From: Cardiocondyla obscurior
Taxonomy: Eukaryota > Arthropoda > Insecta > Hymenoptera > Formicidae
Direction: 5' to 3'
Assembly (NCBI RefSeq): GCF_019399895.1
Contig: NC_091864.1
Coordinates: 8,658,001-8,722,000, forward strand
DNA length: 64,000 nt
Position 1 is the first letter of the stretch; each line of letters starts with the position of its first letter. A program made the position numbers and the translations under genes. The notes under the pieces were generated by a model that saw only the letters and a program-made list of their open reading frames with translations, did not search any database and was not told the origin of the DNA. Positions 39,301 through 51,222 of this stretch are shown here, one piece after another.

Positions 39301-41884
39301 AACGCAACACCTTCTCCCACAGACAATTCTAATGAAAATGTAGTAACTACTGCAAATAATTTAAGCAACGAAACGCAAAGTGTCATTGTACAGAATACTC
39401 AAGATTCACCGTGTGAAGAAGTGAAGCGAAATCCACCTCGGAAAAAAGTGGGCCTATCGGAGTATTTAAAAAGAAATAAAAACAAGATAATATCTAAAAA
39501 ATTGTCTCTGGTGTACGCTTATCATGCTACCACTCAAACAGAACTCTGCAGAACAGAACTAACTACAGACGAGTCTGAGAGTCCTAATATTTGGTGCGAC
39601 AGAGAAGTTTTAGCTAATTTAGAGGTAAAAGATGAAAAGAAGCCAAAGCCAGTTACTTGTGATGCGGAAGTGCAAACGCTCGAAACTATGTTTGAATGTT
39701 CTTCAATCATAGTTGTGGATGTGGAAAAAGAAAGCGAAGAAAGGTAACGTATTAAATATTATCATTGCTAATCAAATATTAATTTTTTGTCAAAACCAAA
39801 AGAAAACATGCGCGTGCGTAGCACGTGCTGTTTTTTTAGAAGATCCCAATTCACACGCGTTATTACATTCGGGGATATTAGCGTGTTGCCGGTTCACTTA
39901 CATTTGTATTTTCTGATTAGATTAGGTTACGTTATTTTCTATTTTTCCTTGCTTCCGTGACAATATTCTGGATTATTTTGAAGCACTTTAAATCACTTAA
40001 CACTACTTTATTCTTGCCATCAATTTTTCAAGATGGAATGTTTTTATGTTAATACCCAACTACATATATTTTTAAGAAGCCTAATTACGAATCATAATAA
40101 TTTATATAAATTCTCAACAGGGAGAAAAATATAAAGAATGAAGAACAAAACTCCTGCAAAAGAGTTGATCACAGTTCGAGTCGACCTATATCAAGAAACA
40201 AAACCAGGAGCAGGAGCAGAAGTAGCAACAATAGTGATAGTAGAAACAAAGGAAGAAGTGGTGGATACCGAAGGAGAAGTAGAAGCCGAAGTTTAAGTAG
40301 GACTCGAAGTAGAAATAGGAACAGAAGATATACTACGCGAAGTAGGAGCATAAGCAGAAGCATAAGTAGAAGCAGAAGCAACAGTAGAAACAGCAGCAGA
40401 AGCAGATCTCGTCGACGTAGCAACACTCGTCGGCGAACGATAAGTCATCGACGTTCTGTCAGCTCAACTAGCAGCACATCTTCGTCTCGCTTGAAATCTT
40501 CTGCCTCGTCAAGATCAAGATATTCACGTTCTAGATCACGATCTCATTATCGGTCCCGATCCCGCTCTCGATCTCGATCTCGGTTTTATAGTCAATCTGG
40601 ATCTAGTTCTAGATCTAGCTCTAAATCTGGATCTAGATCCTCCAGACAATATTCTTCCAGTCATTCTAGGTATGTAACAAAAAGAAGAAAAATATAACAT
40701 GCAAACAGTTCTAAAATAATCACTTTTTTTTTAAAGTAAATTTCTAGATTAACTTACATATCTATCTATTCTAATCTTAATTTTTATTAAAATTTATGGT
40801 TTTTTTTTTTTTAATTAATACAGATTTTTTTATAAGGTTACTTATTAAAATTTTATAACTTAAATTAAAAATGCATTAGATCGTGAATAAAATTAATTTG
40901 AGCAGAAATGTTTTAAATTCTTTAAAAATTTGATAATAATCTTCCTGTATTTCAAATTTTGGAAGGAATAAATGGCCTAGTCGTCGAAGAAGAGATAGCA
41001 GCAGCGATCGCGAAAGAAATTGTGATAGCTATAGGAGATATTCGTTCACCGGTCGTCATGGCTATAGTTATAGGTAGAACATGTTTTTCAAAATACATGG
41101 ATGCCTTTTTTATTGATACATTTTTGTTTACTGAATTTTCTGCTATAATTTATTATAAAGTAACGTGTCGAGTGCTAAATAGAAGTTTAGGGATAGTTGT
41201 ATATATAAAATTTTATTAATATAATGATATAAATTTCAACAGATTTTTACACTATTTTTATAATGTATTTTTAATAGAGCACCATTACATTCTTATCCCT
41301 ACGACAATTGGTACAACAGACAAAAGCAAAGGGAAATAGAGGAACGGAGAGTGATATATGTGGGACGTATAGACGAAGGAATCACCAAAGCTGAATTGCG
41401 TGAAAGATTCCAAAAATTTGGACCTATCGTCGATATTAGTATACATCTTCGTGAACGCGGGTACGTATTTACTTTATCGCTTTCTTAATATTATATTAAT
41501 GTTTTTGTCTTAAAATTATAATCTTATATGCAATATTGATTTCAGCGATAATTACGGTTTTGTTACTTTCTTGCACAATACTGACGCCTACACAGCCATA
41601 GAACGTGGCAATGACAATCCGTCTCTACCTAAATACGATCTGTGCTTTGGAGGTCGTAGAACCTTTTGCAAATCCAAATATTCCGATCTTGGTAAAAACA
41701 TAAATCGTATTATATGACGTAGATATCTCCTAGTAATTATCTTACAACTCTAATTTTTATTTTCTTAACAGACGATATAAGAAGTGCCCCCTACGCAGTG
41801 TCTCGAGCCAACGAAGAGGACTTCGATTACCTCTTGAGGGAGGCAATAAAGAGACAAAGTCATCTACATAGACAAAAAGTTTGA
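36394..41884 (+). CDS. srl: spargel, PGC-1 family transcriptional coactivator
   Basis: Nuclear coactivator for mitochondrial biogenesis, energy and growth genes. Thirteen coding exons give 1028 aa: 36394-36498, 37172-37272, 37409-37514, 37615-37723, 37808-38116, 38195-38427, 38529-38648, 38756-38861, 38945-39743, 40121-40669, 40966-41073, 41278-41460, then 41546-41691 with 41772-41884 as the final pair (14 segments if the 84-nt intron at 37724-37807 is removed, 13 if retained). The acidic N-terminus (EEDDLLSFF) suits an activation domain. DHDYC at about 379-383 matches the HCF-1-binding DHxY motif of vertebrate PGC-1. An Arg/Ser domain spans about 664-880. The RRM (about 907-985) has RNP2 VIYVGRI and RNP1 YGFVTF, preceded by EIEERR as in PGC-1, and is followed by FGGRRTFCKSKYSDL and FDYLLREA, both diagnostic of PGC-1. 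No canonical LXXLL box was seen. The middle region is poorly conserved and its exon ends are less certain. Confidence 0.93.
40163..41073 (+). other. Arg/Ser-rich repeat domain of spargel
   Basis: Within the spargel exons 40121-40669 and 40966-41073 the reading frame is dominated by RS, SR and SRSRS runs encoded by degenerate AGA/AGC/AGT and TCT/CGA codons. RS domains bind RNA-processing and transcription factors. The codon type shifts from AGN-Ser/AGR-Arg in the first half to TCN-Ser/CGN-Arg in the second, suggesting at least two separate expansions. Confidence 0.8.
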
Positions 41885-44653
41885 CATACGTATTGTCTAA
41901 TAATTTGGAATATAGTTCAAATAATATAAATATTATTGAAGTAAATTAAAGAAGAAACACACTTGTGATATCTATCTATGCACGTGTTGCATGTACACAA
42001 TGTGTTTCGGTGTTGCTTCTGATGACTAATTAACAAGTATTACTAGAAGCATACGAAAACGTGAAATTTTCGGATATCCGCCTTATTCCGATTTTAAACA
42101 TCTTTAGATATTTATTTTTGTTTACTCTTTAGCAAATCTTTTAGTTTTTCAGAAAGAAACTACCAATTTTATTCATCTTCTGATTGTGTAACACGTAGAT
42201 CACTGTCATAATTGTGTAAATAAGACACGGATATTTGATAATATTCACACGGTAACCAATCGCGTCGAGAATGTACCTGATCTTTATGAACACGATCGAG
42301 CTCGTTTAATTATTGATTTTTTCTGTCTGCACATTTCTAAAACGTATTGATACAATAGCGCAACAAAAGGCAAGATTTGTCTTAGACATATTTCAGATTA
42401 TTCGAAAACGTGGTTAAAAAGAAAGCAATTAGAGATAAAGTGATTTTCTTCGAAAGACTTTGCGTACTAATTCGATTTGCACGATTAATGCGAATGTGTA
42501 CGTAAAAGTGATTTCTAGCTAGAACATTTTTAACTGTACAAAATAGTTTTTTTTACAAGTTCTTTAACTCTAATCATATCAGAATATTTATTCGAATTTT
42601 TTTTATAACTACGTTCTTCGTGATCATTTTAAATACAGGCGTTTTATCACTGCATACGTAACATTTTGACGGCCGCTGTTGTATAAATCATTTTGTTAAC
42701 TAACTGCGATCAGCCATTACTTTCTATGACAGTTTGAGTATCTATGTGACATTGCGACCGTTGACGTGTTAACGTTATTTCATAAACATATAATTTATTC
42801 CTTTGTATGTATATTTGACGCAATTAAAAATTAGACAAGATTATCGCCATTGTTTTAATTGATATGAAATTTGCTCACTCCATTGTAATGTAATATCTAA
42901 CTAAACTAACTTGTACGATACGTTCTTAATGGTATTAAAATCATTTTAGTATAAATACATTTTTCAGCGAAAGTAAAACAATGACATAATCTTGATCTTG
43001 AAAAAAAAAATTAGGACAATTTTTTGGACATAGCAAAATTTCATTTTGTGATTAAATATATGTAATTTTATATATGAATTATTGTTAAACATGCGCATAC
43101 TGAAAATTACTTTTTTACTACGATCACATTGTTATTTTACAGTTCTTTTGCAGCGTTGATGAAGACGCAATAAACGCACGAACGTCGGATAGTTCAATAA
43201 AGTAAGCAAAACGACACCGACTAATTACTTTTGAATGATATCCCAACTTCCGATTTCACGTAACTTTTTACAAGAAAAACAACTTTATGGGTTCTCGTAT
43301 AAATGTAATTATTGTTAATTGGTGCGATTGGGAAAAAAAGAAGTTAATTCCTACTACATAAATACATTTAAATATTAGATAATAATAATTAAAATGTCTG
43401 ACTCTCAAATGGCACACCATCTTGGCAAATCCTTTTTTTTTTGTTCAAATCTTAGGACTTAATTTATCAACTTTAAAAAGCATATTTTTTAATTAATGCG
43501 CAACCCAGTGTTCCATTTAAGAATCAGTATTTCTAGAGGTACACATTTGCGGAAGTGTTTAAGCTCACGATCGGGAAAAGATAACACCGCCGTTTGAGAA
43601 CTCCTCGCGCCAACTCGTCTTTGTAATCGGCGGCGTCGTCAAAAAGTTCGTACAAACGGCAGTGTTATCAAAGTGCCCGCCCGCTCTCGGATCCTGAACT
43701 TTTCCTCTATCGCGGCGCCGAGAGAAACGGGTCGTGAAATATATCTCTGCCGGCACGACGTCGATCGAACCGGTGGAGAAACTCGCCGTCGAGACGTAAT
43801 TTATTGAAGACATCAAGCTCACCGCGAACATATATCGCACCAAAACTGCGCCCAGAGAACGAGGGAGATGTCAGGATACTAGCTGCAGTTGATCAAGTTT
43901 GCTTCTCTGATCTCCGGCATTGTCAGGTCACTCGACGGCGAGGAGATAATCAGCTTTGTCAAATTCCTCAATATTTCTTGATATTATTTGTTTCCTTCGG
44001 CGTCGCTTAATTCTTTATAATAAATTCTTCCGATAGCCGGGCACGAAATGAAAAGATGAGCTTCAAGTACCTTAATCAGACGCAAGAAACAAATTTCTCA
44101 TGTATAAAATCTGCGAGGACAAAAAAATTTTATCTCACTGTACAGAAATCTTTTCTATGTATTTTTGAGATATTTCTGTAGGATATTTTGTATTGTAATA
44201 TTTTTAAACTTCTAACTTTATACATTTTTTTTTTTTTTTTGTTAATCTTATAAATGCGCTATGAAAAACCTACTTAGTCACAGCGTTGAATTGAAACATG
44301 AATATATTAAGAGAAAAAAAAGTGACAAATTGTGGTAGTATTGATAGATTACAGTCAGCGGTTTATCAGACTGTGATGTCATAAAACCTGATAAAGGCAT
44401 ATAATAGACTTCGTGCGATTTCAAAAATAAAAAAAAGAAATAAAATGGACAATAGTACATAGATAAAGTGACAGTTTTGTCTTGCGTAATTATATCTATA
44501 ATTTACAAGCAATAAAATTTCTTAATAATAATATGTTGGTTTATAATACGTGTATTTGCCACGTATACATACGTATATTTGAATATGCATTGATATGTCT
44601 AAATTAATTTTATTGAAAACATATTACAATTAATTTAACTTACTTTTTAGGTC
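41885..44653. other. spargel 3' UTR and spacer to modSP
   Basis: After the spargel stop the DNA is AT-rich with no coding exon. Candidate poly(A) signals lie at 43169-43174 and 43196-43201, which would give a 3' UTR of about 1.3 kb. A small GC-richer block at about 43560-43960 has short frames on both strands without support. The two genes are convergent. Confidence 0.5.
43169..43201 (+). terminator. Candidate spargel poly(A) signals
   Basis: Two AATAAA hexamers 27 nt apart, at 43169-43174 and 43196-43201, on the sense strand about 1.3 kb after the spargel stop. No other evidence for the transcript end is available. Confidence 0.35.
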
Positions 44654-44659
44654 TTTATT
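44654..44659 (-). terminator. modSP poly(A) signal
   Basis: AATAAA on the minus strand, 22 nt past the modSP stop codon at 44681-44683. The position suits a short 3' UTR. Confidence 0.55.
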
Positions 44660-44680
44660 GTAAAAGAAACTCTTTGAGTT

Positions 44681-47600
44681 TTAAATAATGATATTATCTC
44701 TATTTGGTTGTTCACTAAAGTCGGATAAACCGATCACAGGTATGTTCTCTATAATTTCGTGAATCCAGTTGGCATAGACGGAAACCTATGACAAAGAAAT
44801 ATTATCTAATATACTTATATGATACTACAGCATCTTTTGTTTCTTTAAATACAACTCAAATCCACATTCAGACATCAGATTCATATTTTTAAGTTATTAT
44901 TCTTTATATATATAATATTTCTTATTTTGTATAATTTTTTACATTGTTTAATCTTTAATTACAATTAAATAAAAACAGGAATTTAATCATGCGTTTATAT
45001 AATTAGGTGATCAAGAAATTCGAAGTAAATAAAATTATGAATCCGTCAATCCCAGGATTTCTTCGCGCGGAAGCTCCGAAAACGCTCGAGAAGTATTAGG
45101 AGGTTAAGGAGAATTAAGTTGGCACGGCTAGAGTCTGTTTCCCGCTAATTCCGAGGTCGCGTGTTCACGCTTCTGTAATGGTTGCTACTCCTTTGTTTCT
45201 TACCATCATGGAGCATAGAGCTCTTAACCTCCTAATACTTCTCAAGCGTTCTTGGAGCTCCCGCGCCGAGAAACCCCAGGATTGACGAATTCATCATTTT
45301 GTTTACTTTGAATTTCTTGACCATCTAAGACTTAGGTCCTAAGTAAGTGAGCACATGATTAAATGAAAAAATGTAATAAAAATTAATAAATTAAACAAAA
45401 AATGTTTATAAATAACAATTAAAATTAGGTATATTACAGGTAAAAATAGTAATGAATAAAATGCAAATAAAAATAGTTGTCGATATAAATTTACAGATAT
45501 ATGTTCGAATACCTTCGTGAAAACAGCATAAAAGTTTGGATCGCATATGCTAGTACCCGGTTTCCGAGGGCTTACAGAAACAACCCCGTGAACTTCCCAG
45601 ACACTCGAGTTCGGCCGCTGAAGCACCAAACCACCACCACTATCTCCGTTACACACCCCAGTTCCATTTGCCCATCCAGCGCAGAAGGAAGTATAAGTTA
45701 TGTATTTTCGAAAGTCCCTGTTCTGACTTCGACGACATTCGTTGTCCGAAATAATTTTCATCGTAGTCACCCTCAAAGCTGAGCTAAATGTATCGTTTTC
45801 TGTCAGTCCCATGCCTAAAACATGTTTTGAACTTCAGAAATCGTTGCACAGTTTATATATATAAATTTATTTCAAATTCTATTTCAGACTCAATGTAGAA
45901 GAAACGGGAATCACGCATGTGATTTTAAATAATTACTTGAAGGAAAAGAAACCCTGGCTCGTTAATCACAGTTAACTTGAATGTATTTACACTATATAGA
46001 ATTGGAAAAAATTCACAAAAGAATTGTTTGCAACGTGACAAAAAAACACGGGCTTTCACGGAAGTCAGAATGCGCGTTTTGGCTTAAGCGAATTCAAGAA
46101 CCTGCAAACGATGTCGTACCAGCACAAGAAATATAATTCGGAGCCTACTCACACCTTGCTGTCTGCTGATCGTGTGGTATCTTTCTGCAACCGTCGCGAA
46201 CAAATTCTGCGAGCTTCTTTGTCTCGAAAATGACGTGGTAATTGATATCAATTAGGCCAATCACCTAACGACGAGCATCGGTTCTTTTGTTAGTAGTGGC
46301 AATGAACTGGATCGGTCGATGCTTGTCGACAAGTAACAACGAGAAAATACGACAAAGTGCGCGGTCTAGGTCTTCAAGAGCGTGCCGTATTGATATTTTT
46401 GGTAGCGAGCCATAGAAAAATAACAAATAGTGGTAATAAACTTGCTCAAAACCGCGTTCAGTCTTTACGAATTTTATATTATATTCGCCAATTTTTTTTC
46501 GCAAACTTTACTTTTTAATTATGTCAGTTTGATGCAGAGTATGGATTTACCTGCGACCAAACCGAGTCCTCCTGTCTGTTGATACTCATGTAATATCGCG
46601 TCGGAATTTCGAGGAACACAGACTGGTCCCACGGCCAAGTTGACGACCACGGGTCTCCTTAAGATCAGCAGAGCGATGTCTGAGCCGTAGTTGCTCTCGT
46701 GGTCCTGATACGCGCTTTGCAGCTCAATGCTTTCGACGTCGATCACCTGGGCGGTTTCACCCACTTGATTCAAGTCGCTTGAGAAAATGCCGAAGGCTAC
46801 GCGCATCGTGTTGGCCGCAGTTTTCCAGACGCAGTGACCAGCGGTCATTACAATGCGCTCCGCAATCAGACTACCGCCGCAGAAAAATTTCCACCGGCCA
46901 TCTTCGTGCGAGAAGAGGGTGGCCTGCCACGGCAGTGTCTCTTCCTCTTCGACGGACCAGCCTCTCACGATTAACGCCGCCGCTGAGAGCGGTAATTATT
47001 ATTAACTATTATACATATTGTGTAATAAATTTGTGTAATTTGTTTAATTAACTTGTACAAGTTTTAAATGTTTAAGGGCCAGCTTAATTCTCACACCTGC
47101 AGAGTCTCTCCTCCCACAGATAGGAACACAACTTAGAAGTGACTGGCTCCATGTACCGTCGTGAAGACACACGACGCTGGAAGACCCTCTGCGACGCTCG
47201 TAGAACGTTGGGCACTCGAGAAACACTCGGGTACCAACCGGCAAAGCTCGGTCGCAAGACAGCCATCCCTCGTGTGGGCCCCACATTGCCTCACATCGCT
47301 TGACCGCGTCGCGCACCTCGGTCAACGCCGGGCACGTTACTCCTTCCGTTTCGTTGCCTGAAACACATCGATTAATTGCATACAAACAGATAATCAATTT
47401 GACAGAAAAAAAGAACTTAAAAAGTTTTGGTCGCGCAGTTTGCCAAGTTCAGATACTTTTTATTAATGTTAATAATCATTAATAATAAATTAAGAATATT
47501 AATTAAGAAAAACATTACTAAAGGCGCAGCTCGGAATGGCGGGGTACCACTGGTTACTCTGACAGTAGATCTCTCTGGCGCCTTGAAGAGAGTTCTCCAC

Positions 47601-49872
47601 GTCGCAAAAGTAATCCAGACGCGTGAACTCAGGAACGACCTCACCGGGTCGGCACCTGGAGCACCCGCTCACCCTGTAATAAACTCCCGCTTTTGCGGCG
47701 GGCAATCTGCAGGCGCCGTCGGGCAACGTCAACCCGCACAGATTTTCATCTTCGTCGCTCCAGTCGTGACAATTAAGTTGAGAGTTACACTTGAGCTCCG
47801 GCCGAATGCAGCCGCCGTAAGCGCATCGAAACCAATTCTCCGGGCATCTGCAAAAGTGAGGAGCAATCTATGATCTTCATCGTACAATCTCGCGGGTAAG
47901 AATTTTTCGGGAGCTTGAAGAGGATTTGCATTAATTGATAATAACTTATAACAAAAAGAATATTAATTGCGATTAATTTAATTTTGAATATTTACAGGGG
48001 AATCAAACTCGACGTACGTACTCACGTGTTTCGCACAATCTCGCGCTCTCGTCGGATGCATCCGCACAGTGCCGAGTGCCGTCGCACACCTTAATCATCG
48101 GTATGCACTGCCGTCTGTTTTCACACGCAAACTCTTCCTTCCTGCAATAAAAAGTGAATAAGAGAGGTTTTAATCAAGAGGAAGCAAAACAAAAGTTGCA
48201 ACAAACTGGCACTGAGAGCATTCCTGATCCTGGCAGTTGGGAGCCGTGCACATGCTCGAATCCTCGTCGGTACCGTCGACACAATCCTTTATGGTGTCGC
48301 AAACCACTTCCTGGTGAACACAGCCTCCGTATGAGCACCGAAACGTGTGCTCGGGACATGTGTACTCGCGGCAGATTGTCGCGTTTTCGTCACTTCCGTC
48401 GAAACAATCTTTGTAGCCTGACAAAGAAAGGATAAAATTTTCTTTGAGCCTGCCCTTGTATCGTGCAATCTTATGAAGTTTCAAGATGCTCGAACGTTTT
48501 TAAATTAAAAAAATTTTTCCGGGTTACCGTAACCCAATGTTCTGTTTGAAGGTAAACTAACCGTTGCATACTTTGGCAATAGGTATGCACTCTCGATAAA
48601 CGGAACACTGGAAATTTCTGTCGGAGCAGACCTCGCTAGCATCTTGATCGCAGGAGACTTCGTCGCTGGCGTCCACGCAATTCGCTAGACCATCGCATCG
48701 TGCCGTGCGGCTCACGCAAGCACCGTAATTGCACCTGTACATGTACGTGGGACATCTGCAAAGAAAAAATTAATGATATAAAATATTTCCCGTAAATACT
48801 TAAAAAAGAAAAAAAAGAATAAACCGCAAAGTACGCTGAGAAGAAAATACAGTTGCTTTTGGAGTCAGCTATAATTTTATGATATTTTTAGCAATAAATG
48901 TGATAAATTTAATTATATTTATAATTTACTTAATTATAGTTATCGTTAGAATCTATTACAATCTGCTACAACATGTCAGGATAATCCAGAATACTGCCAC
49001 GGAAGAAAGGAAGGAAGGAAGGAAGGAAGTAAAAACCGGAAGATACAAAAGTAAGTGAACCGACAACACGTCATTTGTAGATCACTTAATTATCCTAAAG
49101 AAATTAACATAATTAACTATGCTTTACTTTCAGAGAACGTAGAAAGTGCTCAAGATACATTTTTCTTGTCTCCTTGGGCAAGGTACGTTAAAAAGAGTCT
49201 TATCTGTGTCTCGATCCTTTCACTCTCGGTAAAAATAATCAAAGACTTCCGGCTTTCGATGTTTAGCGACTAACGGCAAGAATTAACGGAAAACGTCTTC
49301 TTACACAACGTGGCGACACAGTGTCCCGACTTCGTCGGACGAGTCCGGACAATCAGAGATACCGTCGCAGATGTTCGCTAACGGCACTACGGTGCCGTCC
49401 ACGCAAACGAATGTCGATGATGAGTGACCACTCTCCTCCTCGGTAGCATGCGTTCTATTATATCCTGCAAACCTGTGAGTGTTAATAACTCCCGAGAACA
49501 GAAAATCAAATTGATATTAATTTAACCGAGTCACGATAAAAAATTGACGTAAATTTGTCAGAATTGGACGTAAAATTGTTATTATTTTGACTCTCTGTTC
49601 TCTTCGGGGTCCATCGCAGCTATCGCGTAGCATTTTCAAGAATAACCAGAAGTCAAGACAATATCAAGATGACGTCATATTCACCAAATTATAATAAATT
49701 TACATCATTTTCTTACACAATTTAATGTCACCTCGATATTATATTAATTTCTTGTTTTTCTAGGTGCATGCAGCCTCCGATGCGTTGAGATAAATTACCA
49801 CCAGTTCACATCCTGTTCACCAAGTACCAACGTACCAAGAATCATTACAATTAGCGCCGCCAGCACGATCAT
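44681..49872 (-). CDS. modSP: Modular serine protease (modSP / HP14 type)
   Basis: Secreted initiator protease that links pattern-recognition proteins to the Toll-activating cascade in hemolymph. Ten exons: 49872-49821, 49464-49305, 48755-48562, 48417-48207, 48141-48022, 47847-47519, 47357-47097, 46982-46551, 45814-45513, 44785-44681; 721 aa. A signal peptide (about 1-18) is followed by six LDL-receptor class A repeats (the first degenerate) with CDGxxDCxDxSDE-type calcium motifs, a Sushi domain (about 288-355), a second Cys-rich domain (about 364-440) like the Wonton domain of Manduca HP14, and a trypsin-fold domain from Ile446. The triad is present: His491 (MTAGHC), Asp543 (SDIALL), Ser645 (GDSGGG). 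Position 189 equivalent is Gly639, pointing to chymotrypsin/elastase-like specificity, in keeping with a Leu-Ile activation bond (AALIVRG). Trypsin-type VAGW is VAGM here. Exon 48207 could also end at 48213 (two in-frame donors). Confidence 0.92.
45006..45322. repeat. Long inverted repeat in last modSP intron (about 100-nt arms)
   Basis: The segment 45006-45109 matches the reverse complement of 45222-45322 at roughly 85% by eye, with long identical blocks such as GAGAAGTATTAGGAGGTTAAG and TCAAGAAATTC (arm ends). The loop is about 112 nt. The whole lies inside the intron 44786-45512 of modSP. It could be a foldback/MITE-type element or an intronic hairpin-RNA source. The outer ends are (C)TTAG(G/A)T-like, but no clean target duplication was identified. 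Confidence 0.75.
49007..49029. repeat. GGAA tetranucleotide microsatellite in modSP intron
   Basis: Five to six GGAA units in the intron between the first two LDLa-coding exons. Likely polymorphic. Confidence 0.8.
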
Positions 49873-51222
49873 TTTTGTAAGAATTAATTAATTAACTATT
49901 TATTTAAATTTTAATTTAAAAATCGATAAATTACTCTTTCTCAAACGTACAAGATTTCTCGCTACAGGTAGTCGAAGGAGCTCGCGTTCAGCAGCTTTAT
50001 ATATTTTCGCGTTTATTCGGCGGATTATTCTCACCCTCGTGCGTGTATAATTTTTACAGCGACATCCGCGTATTTTGCTGGTCCTGGCACAATGCGGCAT
50101 CGCACAAATGCAGTTTCTTCATTATTGGGAATACAAAGTCAGTCGTAAACCATTGTGCTGAACGTTGCATGGTTTTCCATGTAACAGAACCGTGAAATAC
50201 GTCGACGATTGCAAATTGAAAACCTTTTAGTACAAAAAAAAATTTAAAAAATATAAAAAAAAGAAAGTTAGGGCCAGTTGTTCCCGATCAATTTACCTAT
50301 CAGGTGAACGCGCGTCTGTTTTTATCTGTTTGGAAAGATAGATAATGATAGACACGCGTTTACCTAATAGATAATCTACCAGGAATTTTAGAGAACTTTG
50401 CCTTAAGGACACGCAGCAACATAGAATTTATAAACGCAAATCAACGGACGTTCTTCTACTTTTTTTTTTTTTTTCTCAAAGAAGTATTGGAGTTAGTCAC
50501 TGATCAACCACTTTCGTAGAAACCTATCGTCATCTGATAAGCAAGTAATACATTGTTACGCATCGTGGAACGTGCGTCATTGATGACTTCTCGTCGTGAC
50601 GTAATTAAAAAAAATGGTAAAAATTGAAAACATCGACGAATAAGTATCGAAAAGTTTAAAGAACGCAAACCATACAATAAAAATTAAAGACAAAAAAAAA
50701 TAGAAATTAATAATAATTAAAATCTCGTGCGTTTGCCGGTTTTGTTATAACTTGAGCTTCCGGGTAGCAAAACGTAAAAGGTTCTTTTAACTTGTTATTT
50801 AAATACAATTGGGCACTTTATTAGAAATAAATAATTTTATAATTAGTTATTTCAAATAAATAATTTATTCCAAATTAATGCTATATCTATCACAAAATTG
50901 CAGAAAGAATGTCGTTAAAGGTTTCTATTCTGAGGCAGGAATTATCCGACAATTTTTTTCGAACGCCACGGTATTTCCAATCGACGTCGATTTGCGTTGA
51001 TCGAAGCCCTTGAAGGATAACGTGGTTGCAGAAATGATGATGATAATAATACAGAGGTGTATGTATATACGGGGCGTGTGCGCTTGTTATCAGGGGTTTC
51101 TTATCAGTTTTGGTTCGTGTGAAGAGGCACACCTAGTTCCTCTTTTGCCGTCCGCACTGAAAAACGGCTCAATCGCGCCAGTTCATATCAAACCCTTGCT
51201 GGATATTGCCTCCAGGTCCGCA
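49873..51222. promoter_or_regulatory. Shared upstream region of divergent modSP and transferrin
   Basis: 1.35 kb between the two start codons, AT-rich and without coding exons. It must carry both promoters and 5' UTRs unless noncoding exons lie elsewhere. At 51087-51106 two TTATCA (GATA-factor) cores flank GGGGTTTCTT, a kappaB-like decamer, about 120 bp before the transferrin ATG; another TGATAA occurs near 50536. GATA plus kappaB clustering is known in insect immune promoters. Functional assignment is inference. Confidence 0.4.

Noticed and set aside
38913..39386. 157-codon minus-strand frame
   Set aside because: Antisense to the largest spargel exon, hydrophobic and without support.
40169..40426. 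Leucine-rich 85-codon minus-strand frame resembling a membrane protein
   Set aside because: It is the antisense of the spargel Arg/Ser repeats; AGA/AGC/AGT repeats read backwards give leucine-rich peptides.
45329..45341. CTTAGGTCCTAAG short palindrome next to the intronic hairpin
   Set aside because: Thirteen bases with a central mismatch is within chance expectation and gives no clear target-site duplication.
47427..47873. 148-codon plus-strand frame
   Set aside because: Antisense to modSP LDLa and Sushi exons, crossing splice sites.
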